From contig NZ_JAUCDS010000011.1 of the NCBI RefSeq assembly GCF_034674885.1, positions 1 through 64,000 of the forward strand: 64,000 bases of DNA, in the 5' to 3' direction. Positions within the stretch are counted from its first letter, which is position 1. Each line of letters begins with the position of its first letter. The translations under genes and the position numbers were made by a program. This DNA comes from Castellaniella sp034674885 (GTDB lineage Bacteria > Pseudomonadota > Gammaproteobacteria > Burkholderiales > Burkholderiaceae_B). Shown in pieces: positions 42,641 to 51,400 of the stretch. The notes beneath the pieces are model-generated. The model worked only from the letters and a program-made list of their open reading frames with translations, did not search any database and was not told the DNA's origin.

Positions 42641-43147
42641 TCAGTGAGAGGCGCTGGCCGCGGGCGCTGCGGGCGGCGCTGCCGCCGAGCCTTCTTTTTC
42701 GGCGGAGTTGTACAGGAACTTGCTGATCAGGTCTTCCAGCACGACGGCCGACTGGGTGAATTCGATGGTGCCGCCGTTGGCCAGGCTCTTGTCCTCGCCG
42801 CCCGGGGTCAGGCCGATGTATTGCTCGCCCAGCAGACCGGAGGTCAGGATGGAGGCCGACGTGTCGGTCGGGAATTGGTACTGCTGTTCCAGGTCCACGG
42901 CCACCGTGGCCTGGAATCGCTGGTTGTCGAAGCCGATGGACGCCACGCGCCCGACGACGACCCCGCTGCTTTTCACGGGTGCGCGGACCTTCAGGCCGCC
43001 GATGTTATCGAAGTGGGCCTGCACCCGGTAGGTCGGGGCGAAGGAGAATGAGCTCATGTTGCCGGCTCGCAGGGCCAGAAAAACCAGGGCGATCAGGCCC
43101 AGCAGAATGAACAGTCCTACCCAGAAATCGGTTTTTTCGCGTGTCAT
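42641..43147 (-). CDS. mlaD: Phospholipid transport protein MlaD
   Basis: 168 residues from the ATG at 43147, which has an AGGA site. One N-terminal membrane helix (FWVGLFILLGLIALVFLAL) and one MCE domain with NIGGLKVRAPVKSSGVVVG and GLLGEQYIGLTPGG. MlaD forms the hexameric ring on MlaE in the periplasm. It lies ten bases after mlaE. Confidence 0.94.
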   Translation of the reverse strand: MTREKTDFWVGLFILLGLIALVFLALRAGNMSSFSFAPTYRVQAHFDNIGGLKVRAPVKSSGVVVGRVASIGFDNQRFQATVAVDLEQQYQFPTDTSASILTSGLLGEQYIGLTPGGEDKSLANGGTIEFTQSAVVLEDLISKFLYNSAEKEGSAAAPPAAPAASASH

Positions 43148-43157
43148 GAAATGATCC

Positions 43158-43946
43158 TCAGTGCGCAAACATCAGCGCCGTCAGCAGGAAATCCAGTCCC
43201 AGCACGGCCAGGGCGCCGCTGACGACTGTGCGCGTCGTTGCGCGGGACACCCCTTCGGGGGTGGGCAGGGCAGTCCAGCCCTGGTGCAGGGCGATCAGCG
43301 TGACCACGACGCCGAACACCAGGCTTTTGATGACTCCGTTGAGCACGTCGTTGACGACGTCCACGCCGCCTTGCATTTGCGACCAGAAGGCGCCCGGGTC
43401 GATGCCGATCAGCACTACCCCGACGAACCAGCCGCCCAGGATGCCGACCATGGAAAAGACGGCCGCCAGCACCGGCATGGCAATGACACCGCCCCAGAAG
43501 CGCGGCGTGAGCACGCGGCGGATGGGGTCGACGGCCATCACTTCCATGGCGGAAAGCTGTTCGCCGGCTTTCATCAGGCCGATCTCGGCAGTGAGCGAGG
43601 TGCCTGCGCGGCCGGCGAACAGCAGCGCGGTCACGACCGGCCCCAGTTCGCGGGTGAGCGACAGCGCTACCAGCAGGCCCAGGGCTTCTTCCGAGCCGTA
43701 GCGGTTCAGGGTGTAGTAGCCCTGCAGCCCCAGGACAAAGCCCACGAACAGGCCCGAGACCCCGATGATCAGCAGGGAATGGTTACCGATGAAGTGCACC
43801 TGCTGGCTCGTCAGCCTGGGGCGGCGCCACAGGATGCTGCTGCGGGCCAGGATGGCCAGGAACAGGCGGGCGAAGGCGCCCAGGCCCGTCAGCATGGAGA
43901 CAAAGCCGTGGCCCAGCGCGGCGATGCGGCGTGACAATGCGTTCAT
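43158..43946 (-). CDS. mlaE: Phospholipid ABC transporter permease MlaE
   Basis: 262 residues, five or so membrane segments. Conserved MlaE blocks LTRELGPVVTALLFAGRAGT and LTAEIGLMKAGEQLSAMEVM are intact. It overlaps mlaF by four bases. Confidence 0.95.
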   Translation of the reverse strand: MNALSRRIAALGHGFVSMLTGLGAFARLFLAILARSSILWRRPRLTSQQVHFIGNHSLLIIGVSGLFVGFVLGLQGYYTLNRYGSEEALGLLVALSLTRELGPVVTALLFAGRAGTSLTAEIGLMKAGEQLSAMEVMAVDPIRRVLTPRFWGGVIAMPVLAAVFSMVGILGGWFVGVVLIGIDPGAFWSQMQGGVDVVNDVLNGVIKSLVFGVVVTLIALHQGWTALPTPEGVSRATTRTVVSGALAVLGLDFLLTALMFAH

Positions 43947-44764
43947 GCCGTTCCCCGGCGGGCTGCCAGCCAGCGCTCGAAGGCGGGGGTCAGCGGATAG
44001 TGGAAACCGATCGGGCCGTCCGGGCGGCCTTGCAGGAATTGCTGCAGGTAGTCGTCCTGGGCGTCCGAGAGTTCGGCCGGCGTGCCCTGGGCCATCAGTC
44101 GCCCCTGGCCGATCAGGTAGACCTGGTCCACGATGGCGAAGGATTCCGCTACGTCGTGGGTGATCAGGATGGAGGCGCAGCCCAGTTTGTCGGTCATGTC
44201 GCGGATCAGCTGCGCGGTGATGCCCAGGGAAATCGGGTCCAGGCCGGCGAAAGGCTCGTCGTACAGGATCAGTTCGGGTTCCAGCACCACGGCGCGGGCC
44301 AGCGCCACGCGCCGCGCCATGCCGCCGGAGATCTCTGAAATGCGCAGATGCGCGGCGTTTCGCAGGCCGACGGCCTGTAGTTTGTCGAGCACCTTTTCGA
44401 GGATCTGCTGTTCGGAAATGCAGGTGTGCTCGCGCAGGGGGAAAGCGACGTTTTCGAAGACGTCCAGGTCAGTGAACAGGGCGCCACCCTGGAACAGCAC
44501 GCCCATGCGCTGGCGGGCTTCGCGCAGCGACTCGCCGCGCAGTTCGTCCATGCGGCGACCGAATACGGTGATGGCGCCCGCCTGGGCAGGCAATTGGCCC
44601 GTGACGGCTCGCAGCAGCGTGGTTTTGCCCGACCCGGATCCGCCCATCATGGCCACGACCTGCCCCGGCATGACCTGCAGGTCGATGTCGCGCAGCACCG
44701 TGAATTCGCCGTAGCCCAGCGAAACGCCGGCGAAGGTCACGAGAGGGTCGGGGGGCGTGGTCAT
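43943..44764 (-). CDS. mlaF: Phospholipid ABC transporter ATPase MlaF
   Basis: 273 residues. Walker A GGSGSGKTT, signature ISGGMARRV, Walker B LILYDEPFAGLD and an H-loop histidine in ITHDVAES are present. It powers MlaFED lipid transport and heads the 14.6-kb minus-strand array that runs to tatC. Its promoter should lie in the 142 bases shared with the divergent sigma-factor gene. Confidence 0.95.
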   Translation of the reverse strand: MTTPPDPLVTFAGVSLGYGEFTVLRDIDLQVMPGQVVAMMGGSGSGKTTLLRAVTGQLPAQAGAITVFGRRMDELRGESLREARQRMGVLFQGGALFTDLDVFENVAFPLREHTCISEQQILEKVLDKLQAVGLRNAAHLRISEISGGMARRVALARAVVLEPELILYDEPFAGLDPISLGITAQLIRDMTDKLGCASILITHDVAESFAIVDQVYLIGQGRLMAQGTPAELSDAQDDYLQQFLQGRPDGPIGFHYPLTPAFERWLAARRGTA

Positions 44765-44866
44765 GGGGATGGATCTGGCTTCTTCTTTTCTGTGAGAAGA
44801 ATTGTACCTGCTATGCCATTTTCTGAGATCCTAGGTGCAGCAGTCGCGACGGCCTGAACTCTTCAG

Positions 44867-44893
44867 GGAACTTTTTCCGGCGCCGTGCGTTGA
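44867..44893 (+). promoter_or_regulatory. ECF-type promoter of the sigma-factor operon
   Basis: The -35 GGAACTT at 44867-44873 (within AGGGAACTTT) and the -10 CGTTGA at 44888-44893 (within GCGTTGA) give GGAAC-N16-CGTT, a known ECF promoter pattern. The same elements with the same spacing occur at 46405-46431. Transcription would begin at about 44900, seven or so bases before the chosen sigma-factor ATG. Confidence 0.75.
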
Positions 44894-44906
44894 AGTGTGT
44901 GTGAGT

Positions 44907-45452
44907 ATGGACACCGACCCTGACGATACCCGATATGCGCTGCGCGCCGGCGCAGGGGATCGGCATGCCTTTTCGTGGCTGGTGAAGCGGCATCAGGGGG
45001 CCATGCACCGCTATCTGACGCGGATGACCGGAATTCCCGAGACGGCGCGCGAACTGACGCAGGATGCATTCATGCGCGCGTTCCAGGCACTGCCGTCCTG
45101 GCGGCCGGAGGCCCGGTTCCGGACCTGGCTGTTTCGCATCGCGCACAACCTTGCGCTGGACCATCTGCGCAGGGCCAAGCGCGTGACATTTCAGCCGCTG
45201 GACGAGGGCCTGGAGACGCCGGACTCGGCGCCGGGCCCCGAAGAGCGCCTGGAAACCCGGCAGCGGGTCCTGCAGCTGGAGGCGGCGCTGGCGGCGCTGC
45301 CGACGGCGCACCGTGAAATCCTGCTGCTGCGGGAGATCGAGGAGATGTCCTATGAGGATATCGCCCGGACTCTGGAACTGAACCCGGGAACCGTGAGGTC
45401 CCGCCTCGCTCGCGCGAGGGCGGCTCTGCTGACCGCCTTGCGCCACCCCTGA
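44907..45452 (+). CDS. ECF RNA polymerase sigma factor
   Basis: 181 residues from the ATG at 44907. Region 2 (DAFMRAFQALPSWRPEARFR, TWLFRIAHNLALDHLRR) and region 4 (LPTAHREILLLREIEEMSYE, LNPGTVRSRLARARAAL) are clear. A GTG at 44835 keeps the frame open but lies upstream of the promoter, so it is rejected. The gene starts a short operon with an anti-sigma factor and a periplasmic sensor-like protein, 12 and zero bases apart, resembling CnrYXH-type metal or envelope-stress systems. Confidence 0.93.
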   Translation: MDTDPDDTRYALRAGAGDRHAFSWLVKRHQGAMHRYLTRMTGIPETARELTQDAFMRAFQALPSWRPEARFRTWLFRIAHNLALDHLRRAKRVTFQPLDEGLETPDSAPGPEERLETRQRVLQLEAALAALPTAHREILLLREIEEMSYEDIARTLELNPGTVRSRLARARAALLTALRHP

Positions 45453-45464
45453 AGGAAGAAGCAC

Positions 45465-45911
45465 ATGCCTTGTCCTAGAACCGTCCTGCTGTCCGCCTTC
45501 CTGGATTCCGAATGGACCGGGCCGCGTCGCACGCTGATTGCGGCGCACGTCCGGACCTGCCCGATCTGCGCAGCGGAGCTGTCCGATCTGCGTGCCTTGT
45601 CGTCGGAACTGCAGGCCCTGCCGGATCCCGTGTTGGAGCAGGATTTTTCCCGCCGGTACGCGGCGCGCCCATCGGTCCGGCGCCGCGCATGGGCATGGAT
45701 CGCGCGGTGCTGGAATACCTGGATGCCGGTTGGCCTGACCGCTGCGGCGTCGCTGCTTGTGGGGGTCGGCCTGGCCGATCTGTCCTGGGAGCCTGTAACA
45801 CCCCAAAGACCGGTGGCAGTGGACCTGCGGCTGGATCTTTTCAATCCGGTGCCGCCGGGCGGCCTGTGTGCGGCCGCTGAACTTTGTGGAACTCCGAAGG
45901 ATCGGTCATGA
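45465..45911 (+). CDS. Zinc-finger anti-sigma factor
   Basis: 148 residues. The N-terminal half has the HxxxCxxC zinc-binding motif (AHVRTCPICAAEL, about residues 27-39) of ZAS-type anti-sigma domains. One membrane segment follows at about residues 88-105 (VGLTAAASLLVGVGLADL), with a short periplasmic end. It probably sequesters the sigma factor encoded 12 bases upstream. Its stop overlaps the next start (ATGA). Confidence 0.85.
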   Translation: MPCPRTVLLSAFLDSEWTGPRRTLIAAHVRTCPICAAELSDLRALSSELQALPDPVLEQDFSRRYAARPSVRRRAWAWIARCWNTWMPVGLTAAASLLVGVGLADLSWEPVTPQRPVAVDLRLDLFNPVPPGGLCAAAELCGTPKDRS

Positions 45912-46369
45912 CCTCCAGAACGCTGAAAACGCTGTGCATCCTGTCCCTGGCCTTGAATGTGGGCTTTATCGGCATGGCCGCCTATCGGTACGGAGCCGCC
46001 CCCCGGAATGCGCAGAATGCGCCACCTGCAGCCCTGGCGGACCGCCTGGGGCTGGATGCGGATCAACGAGCGGCCTGGAACGCATTGGAGACACCGTTCC
46101 TGCAGGATCTTTCGGCCAATTGGGTGAATATCCGTGCGCTGCGCCAGACGCTGTTGGATGCGATTTTCGCGGCGCAGCCCGACGAGCAGAAGCTGACCGA
46201 CCTGCAGACGCAGATCGCAGCCCTGCAGAGCGGGCAGCAGAAACGTGTCATCGTCCAGTTGCTGGCCGAGCGCGAGGTGCTGACTGCCGATCAGCAGTCA
46301 GCGCTCAGGGCCTTGCTGATGCGCGAATATGGCGAGCAGGTCTCCGAAGTCGAACACCTGCATCGTTAG
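45908..46369 (+). CDS. Periplasmic heavy-metal-sensor/Spy-CpxP-like protein
   Basis: 153 residues from the ATG at 45908. An N-terminal membrane anchor (LCILSLALNVGFIGMAAY) is followed by a helical periplasmic domain with ADRLGLDADQRAAW and repeated Gln/Leu-rich helices, like the Metal_resist (CnrX/ZraP/Spy) group. In CnrX-like systems this protein senses metal and releases the sigma factor. The C-terminus has two histidines (EHLHR). Which signal it senses is not known. Confidence 0.8.
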   Translation: MTSRTLKTLCILSLALNVGFIGMAAYRYGAAPRNAQNAPPAALADRLGLDADQRAAWNALETPFLQDLSANWVNIRALRQTLLDAIFAAQPDEQKLTDLQTQIAALQSGQQKRVIVQLLAEREVLTADQQSALRALLMREYGEQVSEVEHLHR

Positions 46370-46404
46370 CGCCTCGTGCGGATCACACGCAAAGCAGGCT
46401 GGAG

Positions 46405-46431
46405 GGAACTTTCTGCGGGTTGGCGCGTTGA
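46405..46431 (+). promoter_or_regulatory. ECF-type promoter of the exported-protein gene
   Basis: GGAACTT at 46405-46411 and CGTTGA at 46426-46431 match the promoter at 44867-44893: AGGGAACTTT, then exactly 12 bases, then GCGTTGA in both. The 12 intervening bases differ in part, so this is conserved promoter architecture and not a simple duplication. It lies about 50 bases before the gene at 46480. Confidence 0.75.
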
Positions 46432-46479
46432 TGGATATGTCAGATCGACATTTCCATCCATTCAGAAAGGAATCGACTC

Positions 46480-46977
46480 ATGAAAACGCATTTTTCTCAG
46501 CTTGCCCTGGCCCTGGCGCTGGCCGCGCCCCTGACTCTGGCGGGCGGGCCCGCCTTCGCTGCCGACGCCCATCAGCATGATGCAGCTTCCGCAGCTCCCT
46601 TGACGCTGAATCATGGCCAGAAGTGGGAGACCGATGCGCCCTTGCGCCTGGCCATGGGCAAGCTGGAGCAGGCCGTCGTTGCGGCGCTGCCGGCAGCTCA
46701 TGCCGGCACGTTGAGCGATGCGCAATATGATGCCCTGAGCACTCAGGCCGGTCAGGAATTCGCCTATATCGTCGAACACTGCAAGCTGGCCCCCGATGCG
46801 GATGCGGCCTTGCACGTCATCCTGGCCGACATGATCGGCGGCACCGAGACGGTGAGCGGCAAGCAGGCGGGGCAATCGCGCGCGTCGGGCGTGGTGCAGT
46901 TGGCGCAGGCGCTGAACCGTTACGGCGAGTACTTCGACCATCCCGGCTGGAAGAACGTCAGCATCCCTCAGCACTGA
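46480..46977 (+). CDS. Exported helical protein of unknown function
   Basis: 165 residues. A clear signal peptide ends in PAFAAD. The mature protein begins with a His-containing stretch (AHQHD), then LTLNHGQKWETDAPLRLAMG and amphipathic helices, with one cysteine in VEHCKLAPDADAAL. It is a likely periplasmic helical bundle of the sort found beside metal-response genes, some of which are labelled DnrO; function not known. A good AAGGA site precedes the ATG. The ECF-type promoter makes it a probable regulon member. Confidence 0.75.
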   Translation: MKTHFSQLALALALAAPLTLAGGPAFAADAHQHDAASAAPLTLNHGQKWETDAPLRLAMGKLEQAVVAALPAAHAGTLSDAQYDALSTQAGQEFAYIVEHCKLAPDADAALHVILADMIGGTETVSGKQAGQSRASGVVQLAQALNRYGEYFDHPGWKNVSIPQH

Positions 46978-47006
46978 TCGGCCGGCCGCGCGACTGTCCG
47001 GCTGCT

Positions 47007-48470
47007 TCAGCGGGGCAGTTGCGACGAGCCCATCAGGTATTCGTCCACCGATCGCGCGCATTGGCGGCCTTCGCGGATGGCCCAGACCACCAGCGACTGG
47101 CCGCGCCGCATGTCGCCAGCGGCAAAGACCTTGGTGCGCGAGCTGCAGTAGTCGTCGGTGTTGGCCTGCGCGTTGCCGCGACCATTGGTCTCGACACCGA
47201 AAGCGTCCAGCACCGCGCGCACCGGCGCGACGAAGCCCATGGCCAGCAGCACCAGGTCGGCCTGCATTTCGAAGCGCGAATCCTTGACCTCGCGCATCTT
47301 CATCTGCCCGGTCGCCTTGTCTTTCAGCCATTCCAGGCGCGTCGCCACCAGCTTTTCGACCTTGCCGCCCTTGCCCTCGAAGGCCTGCGTGCCGACGGCC
47401 CAATCGCGCTGGCAACCTTCCTCGTGGGACGAAGACGTGCGCAGTTTGATCGGCCAGTACGGCCAGGTGAGCATCTTGTCTTCTTCTTCCGGCGGGCGGA
47501 ACATCAGTTCGAACTGGGTGACCGAGGCCGCGCCCTGGCGGTTGCTGGTGCCCACGCAGTCCGAACCGGTGTCGCCACCCCCGATGACGATCACGTGCTT
47601 GCCTTTGGCGTTGATGGGCTTGGCGATGCGGTCGCCGTGGTTGATTTTGTTCTGCTGGCGCAGGAAGTCCATGGCGAAATGCACGCCGCGCAGTTCGCGC
47701 CCCGGCACGGGCAGATCGCGCGGCTGCTCGCTGCCGCCCGCCAGCACGACGGCATCATGGCGGGCCAGCAGTTCGTCGGGCGTGACGACGGTCAGGCCGT
47801 CGTCAGCGTCCTCGGCGCGGCCGACGTAGGTAGACGGGAAGAACTCCACGCCTTCGGCTTCCATTTGCGCCAGGCGCCGGTCGATGTGGGTCTTTTCCAG
47901 CTTGAAATCGGGGATGCCATAGCGCAGCAGGCCGCCGATGCGGTTGCTTTTCTCATAGACCGAGACGCTGTGGCCGGCGCGGGCCAGTTGCTGGGCACAG
48001 GCCAGGCCTGAGGGCCCTGACCCGACGACGGCGACTTTCTTGCCGGTTTTGCGAGCGGGGGGCTGGGGGATGACCCAGCCTTCCTGCCAGCCGCGTTCGA
48101 TGATGGTGTGCTCGATCGATTTGATGCCCACCGCCGTATCGTTCAGATTCAGGGTGCAGGCGGCCTCGCAGGGCGCGGGGCAGATGCGGCCCGTGAACTC
48201 CGGGAAATTGTTGGTGGACAGCAGGGTGTCCAGGGCGCGCTTCCAGTCCTGTTTGTAGACCAGGTCGTTCCAGTCGGGGATGATGTTGTTGACCGGGCAG
48301 GCGTGAGTGCAGAACGGCACGCCGCAGTCCATGCAGCGGGCGCCCTGGATGCGGGCTTCCTCGTTCGTCAGTGGCGAGACGAATTCCTTCCAGTGACGCA
48401 GGCGGCTTTCAGGCGCCTCGTAGGCCGGCTTGATCCGGTCGAATTCCATGAAACCAGTGATTTTTCCCAT
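47007..48470 (-). CDS. gltD: Glutamate synthase [NADPH] small chain
   Basis: 487 residues. It passes electrons from NADPH to GltB. The N-terminal cysteine clusters (CMDCGVPFCTHACPVNN and GRICPAPCEAAC) bind Fe-S centres; FAD- and NADPH-binding GxGxxG segments follow (VVGSGPSGLACAQQL and VIGGGDTGSDCVG). It is 15 bases after gltB. Confidence 0.97.
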   Translation of the reverse strand: MGKITGFMEFDRIKPAYEAPESRLRHWKEFVSPLTNEEARIQGARCMDCGVPFCTHACPVNNIIPDWNDLVYKQDWKRALDTLLSTNNFPEFTGRICPAPCEAACTLNLNDTAVGIKSIEHTIIERGWQEGWVIPQPPARKTGKKVAVVGSGPSGLACAQQLARAGHSVSVYEKSNRIGGLLRYGIPDFKLEKTHIDRRLAQMEAEGVEFFPSTYVGRAEDADDGLTVVTPDELLARHDAVVLAGGSEQPRDLPVPGRELRGVHFAMDFLRQQNKINHGDRIAKPINAKGKHVIVIGGGDTGSDCVGTSNRQGAASVTQFELMFRPPEEEDKMLTWPYWPIKLRTSSSHEEGCQRDWAVGTQAFEGKGGKVEKLVATRLEWLKDKATGQMKMREVKDSRFEMQADLVLLAMGFVAPVRAVLDAFGVETNGRGNAQANTDDYCSSRTKVFAAGDMRRGQSLVVWAIREGRQCARSVDEYLMGSSQLPR

Positions 48471-48485
48471 GATGCGGTAATTCCT

Positions 48486-51400
48486 TCAGGCGGCCAGTTC
48501 GCGGGCTTGGGCGGCTTGCCACAGTTCGCCCAGGGCGCGGTGGTATTCGGTCGGAGTGACTTTGACGAAGGCGCGGCGGGCCTGGTTCCAGTCGTCCAGG
48601 ATTTCCCGGGCGCGGAAGCTGCCCGTATGGCGGAAATGGTTTTCCACCAGACGGCGCACGATGGTCTCGTCGGTTTCGCGTTCGCTGTCGCGGCTTTGGT
48701 GGTGCCAGAACTGGACGTCGCCGGCCTGACGCTGGGTCTCGTGGGGGCTCATGGGCTCGAGTTGCACCATATCGCTGTTGCAGCGCCGAGCGAAGACCTG
48801 TTCCGGGTCCCAGACGTAGGCGATGCCCCCGGACATGCCGGCGGCGAAGTTGCGGCCGGTTTCCCCCAGGACGACGACGGTGCCGCCCGTCATGTATTCG
48901 CAGCCATGATCGCCGGTGCCCTCGACGACCGCGACGGCGCCGGAATTGCGCACGGCAAAGCGTTCGCCCGCCACGCCGTTGAAGTAGGCCTCGCCGCCTG
49001 TGGCGCCGTAGAGCACGGTGTTGCCGGCAATGATGTGATCCGGGCCAAAGCCCCGGAAGTCATTGGGCGAGCGCACGATCAGGCGGCCGCCCGACAGGCC
49101 CTTGCCGACGTAGTCGTTGGCTTCGCCCACCAGGTCCAGAGTGACGCCGTGCGCGAGGAAAGCGCCGAAACTCTGGCCGGCCGCGCCGTTGCACTGGATG
49201 TGGATGGTGTCGTCGGGCAGGCCTTCGTGGCCGTAGCGCCGGGCGACTTCACCCGACAGCATGGCGCCGATGGTGCGATTGCGGTTGCGCACCGGTGTGA
49301 TGAAGGAGACTTTTTCCCCGCGTTCCAGGGCGGCCTTGCTGCGCTCGATCAACTGGTGGTCCAGCGCGTGGGCCAGGCCGTGGTCCTGGACGTCGGTGTG
49401 GCGCACGGGATCATCGGTCTGCACCTGGTGGAAGATGCGGCTGAAGTCCAGGCCGTGGGCCTTCCAGTGCGTGATGCCTTTGCGCATGTCCAGCAGGTCC
49501 ACGCGGCCGATCAGTTCATCAAAGGTGCGGATGCCCAGCTGCGCCATGATTTCGCGGACTTCTTCGGCGACGAAGAAGAAGTAGTTCACGACGTATTCGG
49601 GCTTGCCGCTGAATTTCTTGCGCAGCACCGGATCCTGGGTCGCCACGCCGGTCGGGCAGGTGTTCAGATGGCATTTGCGCATCATCACGCAGCCTTCGAC
49701 GATCAGTGGCGCCGTGGCGAAGCCGAATTCGTCGGCGCCCAGCATGGCGGCGATGGCCACGTCGCGGCCGGTCTTCATCTGGCCGTCGGCCTGCACGCGG
49801 ATGCGGCTGCGCAGACGGTTCAGCACCAGCGTCTGCTGGGTTTCCGCCAGGCCCAGTTCCCAGGGGATGCCGGCGTGCTTGATGGACGACACGGGGGATG
49901 CGCCCGTGCCGCCGTCGTGGCCGGCGATCACCACGTGATCGGCCTTGGCCTTGGCCACACCGGTGGCAACCGTGCCCACGCCGACTTCGGCGACCAGCTT
50001 CACGGAGATGGAGGCGCGTTCATTGACGTTCTTCAGGTCGTGGATCAGCTGGGCCAGATCCTCGATGGAATAGATGTCGTGGTGCGGCGGGGGCGAGATC
50101 AGCCCCACGCCCGGCACGGAATAGCGCAACTGGGCGATATAGTCCGTGACCTTGTGGCCCGGCAGCTGGCCGCCTTCGCCAGGCTTGGCGCCCTGGGCCA
50201 TCTTGATCTGGATCTGGTCGGCGCTGCACAGGTATTCGGCCGTGACGCCGAAACGCCCCGAGGCTACCTGCTTGATGCGCGAGCGCAGCGAGTCGCCGGC
50301 CGCCAGCGGGACGTCGGCCACGATCCGGTCCTTGCCCAGGACCGAGGCGAGCGAGTCGCCCTTGCGCACGGTGGGCTTGCCGGCACGCATTTCGGCCCGG
50401 TAGCGCAGGGCATCCTCGCCGCCTTCGCCCGTGTTGGATTTGCCGCCGATACGGTTCATGGCCACGGCCAGCGTGGTGTGGGCCTCGGTGGAAATGGAGC
50501 CCAGCGACATGGCGCCGGTGGCGAAGCGCTTGACGATTTCCTTGGCGGATTCGACTTCGGACAGTGGGATGGCCTGTGCCGGGTCGACTCGGAATTCGAA
50601 CAGGCCGCGCAGTGTCATGTGGCGGCGCGACTGGTCGTTGATGAGCTGGGCGTATTCCTTGAAAGTGGAATAGTTGTTGGCGCGGGTGGCGTGCTGCAGT
50701 TTGGCGATGGAATCGGGCGTCCACAGGTGCTCTTCGCCGCGAATGCGGTACGCGTAGTCGCCGCCTTCGTCCAGGCGGTCGGCCAGCACGGGGCTGGCGC
50801 CAAAGGCCGCCTGGTGCGTGCGCAGGGATTCTTCCGCCACCTGGAAGATGTCGATGCCCTCGATGTTGCTGGGCGTGCCGGTGAAGTATTTCTTCACCAG
50901 GCTGCTGTGCAGGCCGACGGCCTCGAAGATCTGCGCGCCGGTATAGGACATATAGGTCGAGATGCCCATCTTGGACATGACCTTTTTCAGGCCCTTGCCG
51001 ATGGCCTTGATGTAGTTTTCCGTGGCATGGGGGATTTTCTCGTCGAGTGTCGAGAGGACCTCCAGGGCCAGCCAGGGGTGGATGGCCTCGGCCCCGTAGC
51101 CCGCCAGCAGCGCGAAGTGGTGCGTCTCGCGGGCGGACCCGGTTTCCACGACCAGGCCGGTCTTGGTGCGCAGGCCGGCACGGATCAGGTGCTGGTGGAT
51201 GGCGGATGTGGCCAGCAGCGCAGGGATGGCGACGCGTTCGGCGTCGACCTTGCGGTCGCTCAGCAGCAGGATGTTGTTGCCGCTGCGCACGGCGTCGGCG
51301 GCCGTGGCGCACAGGGATGCCAGGCAGGCTTCGATGCCTTCGCGGCCCCAGGCGACCGGGTAGGTGATATCCAGTTCGCAGCAGCGGAACTTGTCGTTGG

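Noticed and set aside
44835..44906. GTG start giving a 205-residue sigma factor
   Set aside because: It lies upstream of the ECF-type promoter at 44867-44893, and the extra residues do not look like region 1 or 2. The ATG at 44907 fits the usual length.
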